Positions 5,803 to 12,768 of a stretch of DNA of 15,673 nt are shown here, one piece after another. A model generated the notes under the pieces. It did not search any database. It had not been told where the DNA came from and saw only the letters and a list, made by a program, of their open reading frames with translations. The number at the start of each line of letters is the position of its first letter. Positions within the stretch are counted from its first letter, which is position 1. The translations under genes were made by a program, and so were the position numbers. Source of the DNA: Desulfobacteraceae bacterium UBA2771 (GTDB taxonomy: Bacteria > Desulfobacterota > Desulfobacteria > Desulfobacterales > Desulfosarcinaceae). Location: contig DEIP01000036.1 of assembly GCA_002352605.1 (NCBI GenBank), positions 1 through 15,673 on the forward strand. Direction: 5' to 3'.

Positions 5803-6831
5803 CTAACCCAGCCGATAGGTCTCTCTCAGTTCCCGTGACATCCGGTTCACCGATGCAAACGCACGCTCCACGGTCTTCTCCTTGTCCGGGTTGACCAGGC
5901 AGCAGGTGGCTGGTGACAGCATGCTGCGGGCGATCAACAGATCCTTGTCCACGCCCCTTTTCGACAATAAATCCCAAACCGCTTCCAGCCGACCGATCAG
6001 CGATGACGGATCCTCTTGCGCAAATGTCTCAAATCCGGTGGGAACGATCCCCCAGACAATAATTCCGCCCTTGTCCAGAAATCGCTGGATGGATACGGCA
6101 TAGGATGAAAAGATCTCCGCATTGGTGTAGATGTCCATGGACAGAACATCCAGGTCCAGGTTCAGCAGGAAGTCCCAGTCTGGGTTCCCGCACAGATGAA
6201 TGCCTCGCGGCCGATTCACTTGGGAAAAGAACAGGTCGAGGTCACCCTTGGCCTTCAAATCACCGTATCCCGCCAGTGCGGAAAACAGAAACTGGAGCCC
6301 CGGTTCATCCACAAACATGAACGCGTTCGGGTTCATCCGTTTCAAACGACTCAGTTGGACGTTCAGCCGCTTGGCCATGAACTCCAGCATAAAGGGCCGG
6401 ACCGTATCATCGAACAGGATGGGCCGCTCGTCCTGATCGAGAATGTTGAATCCGAAACTGATGGGGCCTTCCAACTGCCCCCGGATGGCCGGCCGGTCGG
6501 CCAGGTCCAATGCCAGAAACTGGTGGTAAACGGCTGAATAGGTCTCGCTGATGTCGAAATAGTCGGGATCGTCGAATCGTGCCAGGGTCTCTTCGAGTTC
6601 TTCGGCAAACCGGTCCATGGAAAACCGCAGCGTCCGCTCGCCGACGTTCAGAATAATGCCGGGAAAATGCTCGGCAGCCTGAACATACATGTCTTCATAG
6701 TAACTATAGTTGGGCAGTTGCGGCCAGAAGGGCACATCCAGCGACAGGGCCATTTCAAGGGCCCTGGAAACGTCGGTGTGGGGCATCACCGCCATGGCGG
6801 TGGTCAACAGGTTTCCGGGAAGGGTTGTCAT
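5803..6831 (-). CDS. MetE-core / uroporphyrinogen decarboxylase-like methyltransferase family protein
   Basis: A 342-residue stand-alone barrel protein of the UROD/MetE superfamily. Motifs expected of the zinc-dependent methyl-transfer half of cobalamin-independent methionine synthase are present: VDEPGLQF (174-181), HLCGNPDW (212-219) with the zinc pair H212/C214, and a late cysteine in SPATCCL (C310 or C311), which aligns with the third zinc cysteine of MetE. Full-length MetE is about 750 residues with a duplicated N-terminal domain, which is absent here, so the methyl donor may not be methyl-tetrahydrofolate. Short core-MetE proteins in anaerobes are known or proposed to take methyl groups from corrinoid proteins. 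The start at ATG 6831 has only a weak ribosome-binding site. It lies 166 bp downstream of the DUF1566 gene and converges on the hydrolase gene. A UROD-type demethylase role is an alternative. Confidence 0.78.
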   Translation of the reverse strand: MTTLPGNLLTTAMAVMPHTDVSRALEMALSLDVPFWPQLPNYSYYEDMYVQAAEHFPGIILNVGERTLRFSMDRFAEELEETLARFDDPDYFDISETYSAVYHQFLALDLADRPAIRGQLEGPISFGFNILDQDERPILFDDTVRPFMLEFMAKRLNVQLSRLKRMNPNAFMFVDEPGLQFLFSALAGYGDLKAKGDLDLFFSQVNRPRGIHLCGNPDWDFLLNLDLDVLSMDIYTNAEIFSSYAVSIQRFLDKGGIIVWGIVPTGFETFAQEDPSSLIGRLEAVWDLLSKRGVDKDLLIARSMLSPATCCLVNPDKEKTVERAFASVNRMSRELRETYRLG

Positions 6832-6997
6832 ATATCACGCTTTCGTATTGGAGGTCGGCGAAGATGGGACCAGCACGGACCGGGCGAAGCGAAACCGATT
6901 GCACGAACCGGCAGAAACCATAATGCGTTTGCTTGTTCGATGCATTGACCGGTCGAAAACCCGATGTTCCGGAAAAGCGACCCTTATAGGGTTCGTT

Positions 6998-7483
6998 CTA
7001 ATCGAGGTTCCGCACCGGCAGAGCGCGGTAGGCACGCTTGTGGACCTTTCGAACGGAGTAATAATAGACGTTATCGTAGTTGAACACCGTAGCCGTGGGC
7101 CCCAGTTGTCCGGTTTCCGACGTCCAGATCCAACCGCAGCTCAGCCGGAGTTGCGGGACGATTTTCACCCATTGGCCACATGCGGTCTCGTAACCCTTGC
7201 CCTTTACGGCCAGGCTCTGCAGTTCCTTCAATGTCGGCATCCGCCAGTTTTCATAGGTCGTGGGAATGCTGTAGGGAAAGGTGAATTGGATCCATTGTTG
7301 CGCTTCTTTCCAATTGATATCACCCTGGTTGTCGGTCTTGGCCCACATCAGGCCCAATTCGTTGTCGGTGACGGTGCCGTCACCGTTGTCGGTAAACCGT
7401 TCGCCGGCAAGGGCGGCCTGACAATTCGCCAGCACCAACAAGGCCATTGCGAAAAAAATGCTCAATAAAGGGCGTCCGGCCAT
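6998..7483 (-). CDS. Secreted DUF1566 / Lcl C-terminal domain protein
   Basis: 161 residues with an N-terminal signal peptide (hydrophobic core 5-19, likely cleavage after ALA at 26). The cysteine at 21 lies in LANC, a poor lipobox, so lipoprotein processing is doubtful. The rest is one Lcl C-terminal/DUF1566 domain: RFTDNGDGTVTDNELGLMWA (29-48), WRMPTLKELQSL (80-91), GWIWTSET (117-124) and the terminal YRALPVRN. The fold is related to formylglycine-generating/C-type-lectin-like domains and is found in secreted or surface proteins, but its biochemical role is mostly unknown. AAGGAGG about six bases before ATG 7483 fixes the start. It lies 109 bp downstream of the universal stress protein gene on the same strand and could be read through from the TRAP unit or be independent. 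Confidence 0.88.
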   Translation of the reverse strand: MAGRPLLSIFFAMALLVLANCQAALAGERFTDNGDGTVTDNELGLMWAKTDNQGDINWKEAQQWIQFTFPYSIPTTYENWRMPTLKELQSLAVKGKGYETACGQWVKIVPQLRLSCGWIWTSETGQLGPTATVFNYDNVYYYSVRKVHKRAYRALPVRNLD

Positions 7484-7592
7484 GGGGTCCTCCTTTTTTC
7501 GGAAACCGTTGGTAGAAGCACTGGGAAGACGGATCGGGTGGTCGGGGATCGCACGCGACCGATAAAACGCACCCGAGACGCAAGGACCGTGT

Positions 7593-8087
7593 TTAGATGT
7601 GCTCGATCCGCTTTTTCAATCGCTCGGCCACCTTGGCGCCGCGGTAGGAGATGATCGTCGCCGGTGAGCGCCGGAAAATTTTCTCGGCCACGGATCCCAC
7701 CAGAATGTGCTCGAGATCGGTGCGGCCTTTGGGTCCCATAACGATCACATCGGCCTCCTCCGCCATGATCTGTTTCAGCAGTTCGTCGATGGGATTGCCG
7801 GTCAAAAATATGGAGCGGACTTTTTCCCGAGGATAACCGGCAGCGGAAATGATCTCATCCAGAGCGCGGTGCCGTTCATCCTTGATCTTCTGGACGTAAT
7901 GACTGCCGTCCACATCATAACCCATGGCCGATATGGTTTTCACCGACTCCACATCACGGGAATTGATCACGCTGACGACGACCAGTTCGGCACCGCCGCA
8001 CTGGGCGAATTGGGCCGCAAAATTAAACGTCCCTTGGGCATACTCGGAAAAGGCGATTGCCACGAGTACTTTTTTTATATTTTCCAT
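7593..8087 (-). CDS. Universal stress protein (UspA family), TRAP-associated
   Basis: A 164-residue single-domain UspA protein, cytoplasmic. It begins with the usual strand ENIKKVLVAIAFSE and ends with the ATP-binding signature G118-x2-G121-x9-G131-S132 in MGPKGRTDLEHILVGS, so it belongs to the ATP-binding type. ATG 8087 is chosen because GGAGG stands about eight bases upstream and because the family starts immediately before the first beta strand. An in-frame ATG at 8126 would add 13 residues without support. It begins 64 bp after the TRAP permease stop. Universal stress proteins encoded with TRAP transporters, such as TeaD beside TeaABC, can bind ATP and modulate transport. A similar role here is an inference from position. 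Confidence 0.93.
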   Translation of the reverse strand: MENIKKVLVAIAFSEYAQGTFNFAAQFAQCGGAELVVVSVINSRDVESVKTISAMGYDVDGSHYVQKIKDERHRALDEIISAAGYPREKVRSIFLTGNPIDELLKQIMAEEADVIVMGPKGRTDLEHILVGSVAEKIFRRSPATIISYRGAKVAERLKKRIEHI

Positions 8088-8151
8088 CGCGAATTCCTCC
8101 GGTTGGAAGAGCCGCACATCCCTCAATCAACGAGGGTGCGCCACATTAAGG

Positions 8152-10230
8152 TTATGCGGCCGCTGCCGGAACGGTGTCCTCCTTGGGCATCCGCGGGCGC
8201 TGCACCAAATACATCATACCAAAAAGCAGTAACCCGATGAGATAGGTCCAGTAACGTTGCTCATGGGGAATCCTGATCAAGGAGGCGATCAAATCCGGCC
8301 GCATTAAACTCAGGGTCACCGCCAAGAAAAAAGGCACTTCCCAGATCTTGTTGCGGGCCACGAACCACCCCTGGGTGGCCGAGGCAAAGGCGAAGTTACC
8401 GATACAGGCCATGAGGAAAATCAGGATCCCCTGCGGCCAGCTGTTGACGTTGTGAAGAATCAGATCGCTGTTGAAAATGAACATAAACGGCAGGATAGCC
8501 GTACGAATGTCATACATGAAGCCCTGAATCCCCGTCGCAATGGGGGGTGACTTGGCAATGGCCGCGGCGGCATATGCCGCCAGGCCCACCGGCGGGGTGT
8601 CGTCAGCCAGGATGCCGAAGTAGAAACAGAACAGGTGTGCCGACATCAGCGGTACGATGAAATTGTTGAATCCGCCGATCTCGACGATGGCCGGGGCCGT
8701 CAGCGAGGCCATGACGATGTAGGTGGCTGTGGTGGGCAGCCCCATGCCGATGATCAGGCTGGTGAAGGCGGTGATGACCAGCATCAGAAAAATATTGCCG
8801 CCGGACAGGGTATCGATGATGGCGGTAATCAATTGGCCCAGCCCCAGGGCCACCACGCCCACGATGATGCCGGCCGCGGCGGTGGCGAGGGCCACGGAGA
8901 CCATGTTCCGGGCCCCCGAGGCCAGTGCTGAAAAGATGTCGACGATGCCCTGCTTAAAGGCCGGCCCCAGTGGCGTTTTGGCCAGGTAGGCTTTCACCGG
9001 GTTTTGCAGCAGCATGATGATGGCCATGAGCCAGATGGCGTTGAAAGCAGCCAGCTCCGGGGAGTGGCGCACGACGATCAGTTCGTAGAGCAGCATCAGG
9101 ATGGGCACCAGGTAGTGAATGCCGCTGATCAGGGTTTTGAAGAAGACCGGCAGTTCGGCCCGGGACATGCCACGAAGCCCCAGTTTGGAGGCTTCGATGT
9201 GGGTAATGTAGAACAGGGCCGCATAGGAGGCGAAGGCCGGCACGGCGGCCGCCTTGATCACCTCCACGTAGGGCACGTTGACGTACTCGGCAATGATGAA
9301 GGCGGCTGCACCCATGATGGGCGGAGCCAGCTGACCATCGGTGCTGGCGGCCACTTCCACGGCGGCGGCCTTGGTGGCCGGATACCCCACCTTTTTCATC
9401 AGCGGGATGGTGAATGTACCGGTGGTGACGATGTTGGCGATGCTGGAGCCGGAAACCAGGCCGGTGAGACCGCTGCCCATGATGGCGGCCTTGGCCGGCC
9501 CCCCCTTGAACCCACCTAAAAGACTCAGCGCCAGGTGAATGAAGTACTGGCCGGCCCCGGCCTTGTCAAGCATGGCGCCGAACAGCACGAAGAGAAATAC
9601 GATGGTGGCCGATACATCCAACGGAATGCCGTAAATCCCCTCCGTGGACATGGTCATCTGACCCATGAACCGGTTCAGGGAAACACCCTTGAAGGCGATG
9701 AGATCGGGCATGTATGGACCGAAAAAAGCGTAACTGCAGAAGAGCAGGGCAATGATGGGCAGCGCCGGGCCGATGACGCGCCGGGCCGCTTCCAGCAGCA
9801 GGATCACCAGGGCGGACCCCATGATCAGATCCCTGACGATCGGGGCACCATAGCGGGTAATGAGCCCGTCATAGTCCAGGGCGATATACAGTGCCGAAAC
9901 GGCGGCAATGATGCCGATGGCATAATCGAGAAGGGGAATCCGGTCCGTTGCGGAGAAATAATCGACGCCGAATTTTGATTTTTTAAACAGCGGGTAGTTC
10001 AAGTAAACCATAAACAGTGCAAAGCCCAGGTGGATGGACCGGATGAAGGTGGAATCCATGATCAGCCAGCTGGCGATGGAAAGCTGAAACAGGCTCCAGC
10101 AGACGGCAACGGCGGGGATCACCCATTTTGACCATCCTCTGGGCCGTCTTCCCATCCCCTCTTCTTCTTCCGCCATGCGCCTGGCGGTCGCCAGCCCGTC
10201 ATCTTGCCCGTTCACTGTTTTGTCAGTCAT
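8152..10230 (-). CDS. TRAP transporter fused permease (DctQ-DctM, TAXI type)
   Basis: A 692-residue inner-membrane protein in which the small (4-helix) and large (12-helix) TRAP permease subunits are fused. It uses a sodium or proton gradient to import a substrate delivered by the TAXI binding protein. The N-terminal 35 residues are charged and cytoplasmic. About 35-180 is the DctQ-like part and the rest the DctM part. Diagnostic blocks include GLTGLVSGSSIANIVTTGTF, VAASTDGQLAPPIMGAAAF, IGMGLPTTATYIVMA and FGILADDTPPVGLAAYAAAA, all characteristic of the 4TM/12TM fusion family. ATG 10230 is preceded by GGTGAT five bases upstream, complementary to the 16S tail, and is preferred to GTG 10239. 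The TAXI gene is 198 bp upstream and the stress-protein gene 64 bp downstream. The substrate is unknown. Confidence 0.95.
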   Translation of the reverse strand: MTDKTVNGQDDGLATARRMAEEEEGMGRRPRGWSKWVIPAVAVCWSLFQLSIASWLIMDSTFIRSIHLGFALFMVYLNYPLFKKSKFGVDYFSATDRIPLLDYAIGIIAAVSALYIALDYDGLITRYGAPIVRDLIMGSALVILLLEAARRVIGPALPIIALLFCSYAFFGPYMPDLIAFKGVSLNRFMGQMTMSTEGIYGIPLDVSATIVFLFVLFGAMLDKAGAGQYFIHLALSLLGGFKGGPAKAAIMGSGLTGLVSGSSIANIVTTGTFTIPLMKKVGYPATKAAAVEVAASTDGQLAPPIMGAAAFIIAEYVNVPYVEVIKAAAVPAFASYAALFYITHIEASKLGLRGMSRAELPVFFKTLISGIHYLVPILMLLYELIVVRHSPELAAFNAIWLMAIIMLLQNPVKAYLAKTPLGPAFKQGIVDIFSALASGARNMVSVALATAAAGIIVGVVALGLGQLITAIIDTLSGGNIFLMLVITAFTSLIIGMGLPTTATYIVMASLTAPAIVEIGGFNNFIVPLMSAHLFCFYFGILADDTPPVGLAAYAAAAIAKSPPIATGIQGFMYDIRTAILPFMFIFNSDLILHNVNSWPQGILIFLMACIGNFAFASATQGWFVARNKIWEVPFFLAVTLSLMRPDLIASLIRIPHEQRYWTYLIGLLLFGMMYLVQRPRMPKEDTVPAAAA

Positions 10231-10373
10231 CAGTATCACCCACCATCATCTGAAAAACGGTTTATCCCTGTGCAAATCCACCATCAATACAAAACGGCCG
10301 GCGGCGACACACATGCGCGACTCCACAAATCGGATGGGGCGAGCCGCGGCCAGGATCAGGCGCTTGGCGGAAT

Positions 10374-10399
10374 CGGCAGGCTGAAATGAGCCCCTGCCG
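10374..10399 (-). promoter_or_regulatory. Intercistronic hairpin between TAXI receptor and permease genes
   Basis: CGGCAGG (10374-10380) pairs perfectly with CCTGCCG (10393-10399) around a 12-base loop. It lies 29 bases after the TAXI stop and has no T-run. In binding-protein transport operons such hairpins often protect the upstream mRNA or attenuate, giving more binding protein than permease. The role here is inferred. Confidence 0.35.
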
Positions 10400-10428
10400 A
10401 CCCGCATGTTTACCCATTCGGCCACAGA

Positions 10429-11406
10429 CTATTTCAGACCGGCCTCCTTGAAATACTTCATGGCGCCGGGATGAATCGGTGCAGAGAGGCCTTCCAGCAT
10501 GCCTTCTTTGGTCAGGACAGCATAGGCCGGATGGAGTTTCTTGAAGGCATCGAAGTTCTCGAACACCTCCTTGGTGATGGCGTAGACCACCTCATCGGGC
10601 ACCTTGGAAGAGGTCACGAAGGTGGCTTTCACGCCGAAGGTGGGCACATCCTTGTCATTCCGGGCGCCAGGATACTGGGCCACAGGTATGAATGATTTTG
10701 CGTAGTAGGGGTATTTGTCAATGAGTTTGTCCACGTTGGAGATAGATACAAAACGGACTTTGGTGGCCCCTGCGGAGGCTTCCTTGAAGGCACCGCTGGG
10801 ATGGCCAACCGTGTAGAAAAAAGCATCCAGTCTGCCGTCCTGCAGCAATCCTGGCGCTTCGGCAGCCTTTACCTGTTCGGCTTTGAGATCCTCTTCCCAG
10901 TCAATACCATTGGCCTCGAGGGCGTCGATGGAGTTCTGGCGCTGTCCGGAGCCCGGGTTGCCGATATTGACGCGTTTGCCCTTCAGGTCCTTGATGTCCT
11001 TGATACCGGAGTCCACGGACGCACACAGGGTCACAGACTCGGGATGGATACTGAAAACCGCTCGCAGATCCTTCTGGGGTTTGCCCTCCCATTCCGCCAT
11101 TCCCTTGATGGCTTGAAACTGCCGGTCGGATTGAACGACACCGAATTCCAGGTCCCCTGACATTATTGCATTGACATTGAACACCGAACCGCCCGTGGAT
11201 TCGACGGTGGCCCGAATGCCGTATTCCGTGCGTTTGGCGTTGACCATCTTGGCAATGGCCCCCCCGGTGGGGTAGTAGACACCGGTAATGCCGCCGGTGC
11301 CGATGGTGACAAAGGTGGTTTTGGCCTGTACCGGTGCAGGACCGAAGCCGACCAGAAGTGACAGGCCAAAAAACAGTGCCGTGACAAGAAGTAATGACTT
11401 TTTCAT
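10429..11406 (-). CDS. TAXI-family TRAP transporter solute-binding protein
   Basis: A 325-residue periplasmic binding protein of the TAXI (TRAP-associated extracytoplasmic immunogenic) family. A signal peptide MKK-(LLLVTALFFGLSLLVGF)-APVQA is probably cleaved after residue 28. The mature protein starts with the family hallmark FVTIGTGGITGVYYPTGGAI. Further characteristic segments are VNVNAI-like SVFNVNAIMSGDLEFGVVQS, GKRVNIGNPGSGQR and DGRLDAFFYTVGHPSGA. TAXI proteins capture organic acids such as glutamate or 2-oxoglutarate and hand them to fused TRAP permeases. The ligand here cannot be predicted. ATG 11406 has AGGAGG five bases upstream. An in-frame ATG at 11454 would bury the signal peptide behind 16 residues and is rejected. 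It is the first gene of the transport unit, and a 366-bp regulatory region lies upstream. Confidence 0.95.
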   Translation of the reverse strand: MKKSLLLVTALFFGLSLLVGFGPAPVQAKTTFVTIGTGGITGVYYPTGGAIAKMVNAKRTEYGIRATVESTGGSVFNVNAIMSGDLEFGVVQSDRQFQAIKGMAEWEGKPQKDLRAVFSIHPESVTLCASVDSGIKDIKDLKGKRVNIGNPGSGQRQNSIDALEANGIDWEEDLKAEQVKAAEAPGLLQDGRLDAFFYTVGHPSGAFKEASAGATKVRFVSISNVDKLIDKYPYYAKSFIPVAQYPGARNDKDVPTFGVKATFVTSSKVPDEVVYAITKEVFENFDAFKKLHPAYAVLTKEGMLEGLSAPIHPGAMKYFKEAGLK

Positions 11407-11772
11407 CCGAACCTCCTTTAGTTTGGTCAATGATGGTGACCGTTTGGTAATCAACCGTGCTATAGCGCCCAGTTACTGGTATTTCCCGATAGTTAGCTGT
11501 TCTCAATGGATAACCCTTGTTATCGGGACAACCTGTCCAACCCCATGTATAAAAGGGCCATTGCCGTCTGCATGCTTAGATAAAAGGTGGGTGCGTTAAA
11601 ACTAATTTATGTGTCGTCTTAACCATCGGACTACTTGAACAGGGAACAAGAATAATATAAAGGAAATATGTCATTTCATCAACCTTGAAATTTTTGGTGC
11701 TGAATAAAGGCAACGATTTGATCATTTCATCCATCGTGGACGATATGATCGAGTCGCCTGGGAGATAGAAAG
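11407..11772. other. Divergent 366-bp intergenic region without a gene
   Basis: It separates the TAXI gene (minus) from the glycosyltransferase gene (plus). The TAXI-proximal part holds several dyads (see 11485-11538) and the palindrome GCTATAGC at 11459-11466. The plus-strand half is AT-rich, with TTGAAC (11635-11640) and TATAAA (11656-11661) as a weak promoter at 15-base spacing. AAGGAAAT before ATG 11668 opens only a six-codon frame (MSFHQP). TCATTTCATC occurs twice, at 11671-11680 and 11722-11731. I see no convincing long reading frame or RNA gene. Confidence 0.5.
11485..11538 (-). promoter_or_regulatory. Cluster of dyads upstream of the TAXI gene (possible operator or leader structure)
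   Basis: Three interleaved inverted repeats are visible: CCCGATA (11485-11491) with TATCGGG (11521-11527); GATAAC-CCTT-GTTATC (11509-11524), a 6-bp hairpin with a tetraloop; and GGACA-N3-TGTCC (11526-11538), an operator-like half-site pair. They lie about 80-130 bases before the TAXI start. The first two can form alternative or coaxial structures. Either a regulator-binding region or a 5' leader fold would fit. No clear -35/-10 pair was found on this strand. Confidence 0.35.
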
Positions 11773-12624
11773 ATGTGCCCCGACAAAACAGCGCCGACCG
11801 TCAGTGTTATCCTGCCCGCCTACAACCGAGGATGGACGATCAGGGAAGCGATCGATTCGGTACTCGATCAGGATTACGAAAACTTCGAACTGATCGTGGT
11901 GGACGACGGCTCCACCGATGAGACCCCTCACCTGCTCTCAGCTTACCAGGGTCGCATCACCGTCATCCGGCAGCAGAACCAGGGGGTCAGCGCGGCCAGA
12001 AACGCCGGAATCCGGGCTGCGGGCGGGGAGCTGATCGCCCTGATAGACTCAGACGACACCTGGCTGCCTGGAAAACTGGCCGCCCAGGTAGATTTTTTCG
12101 GCACCCACCCCGATGCCCGGATCTGCCAAACCGAAGAGATCTGGATCCGCAACGGCGTGCGGGTCAATCCGGGCAGGCGCCATCGCAAGCAAGCGGGCAT
12201 GATCTTCGAACGAAGCCTGGCCCTGTGCCTGGTAAGCCCATCGGCGGTGATGATGCGAAAATCGCTCCTGGACGAGGTGGGGCTGTTCGACGAAACCCTG
12301 CCCGCCTGCGAGGATTACGACCTGTGGCTGCGCATCGCCTGGAAGCACCCCATCCACCTGATCGACCGGCCGCTAATCGTCAAGCGCGGCGGACACGGTG
12401 ACCAACTTTCCCGGATGCCCGAGTTGGACAAATACCGGATCCGGTCCATCGCCCGGCTGCTGGACAGCGACTGTCTCTCCCCAAGCCAGAAAAAAGCCGC
12501 AAACGCCATGCTGAAAACCAAATGCACCATCTACGCCCAGGGTTGCCGCAAGCGGGGACGGATCGCCGAGGCGCAAGGCTATGCGGAATTAGCCGTAAAG
12601 TATGAGAAAGCGGATATGGATTAG
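11773..12624 (+). CDS. Family 2 glycosyltransferase (GT-A fold)
   Basis: A 283-residue cytoplasmic or membrane-associated GT2 enzyme that transfers a sugar from a nucleotide-sugar. The N-terminus VSVILPAYNRGWTIREAIDS is typical. D44-D45-G46 in VVDDGSTDET binds the nucleotide. The metal-binding acidic motif is D92-S-D94-D95, and ACEDYDLWLR (178-187) supplies the likely catalytic base (E180/D181). After about residue 215 a helical tail (CTIYAQGCRKRGRIAEAQGY region) resembles one TPR-like hairpin. No membrane helix is seen. The start ATG 11773 has GGGAGA about eight bases upstream. The next gene, pgm, starts 144 bp downstream on the same strand. Since pgm makes glucose 1-phosphate, the precursor of UDP-glucose, a shared role in polysaccharide synthesis is plausible but not shown. 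The acceptor is unknown. Confidence 0.93.
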   Translation: MCPDKTAPTVSVILPAYNRGWTIREAIDSVLDQDYENFELIVVDDGSTDETPHLLSAYQGRITVIRQQNQGVSAARNAGIRAAGGELIALIDSDDTWLPGKLAAQVDFFGTHPDARICQTEEIWIRNGVRVNPGRRHRKQAGMIFERSLALCLVSPSAVMMRKSLLDEVGLFDETLPACEDYDLWLRIAWKHPIHLIDRPLIVKRGGHGDQLSRMPELDKYRIRSIARLLDSDCLSPSQKKAANAMLKTKCTIYAQGCRKRGRIAEAQGYAELAVKYEKADMD

Positions 12625-12768
12625 AAGGGTTCAAGCGGGATAGACTACCTAAAGATGCTGGCCCCGGTTATGCGTGGCAGCCGATTGCGCCGTTCTTGTT
12701 TTGATGGTATGAGAAACTGATAACACTTGACGAACTCCTTACAATTCTCTCAACCCACGGAGAAACAC

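Noticed and set aside
9004..9519. Plus-strand open frame of 171 codons inside the TRAP permease gene
   Set aside because: Its His/Gly/Asp-rich sequence is the usual reverse-complement image of Ala/Val/Ile-rich membrane helices.
12728..12745. TTGACG and TACAAT as a promoter for pgm
   Set aside because: The two boxes are only six bases apart, and no acceptable -35 box lies 16-18 bases before TACAAT.
12727..12768. Upstream extension of phosphoglucomutase by 14 residues
   Set aside because: It has no ribosome-binding site, whereas ATG 12769 has ACGGAG at correct spacing and matches the family start.
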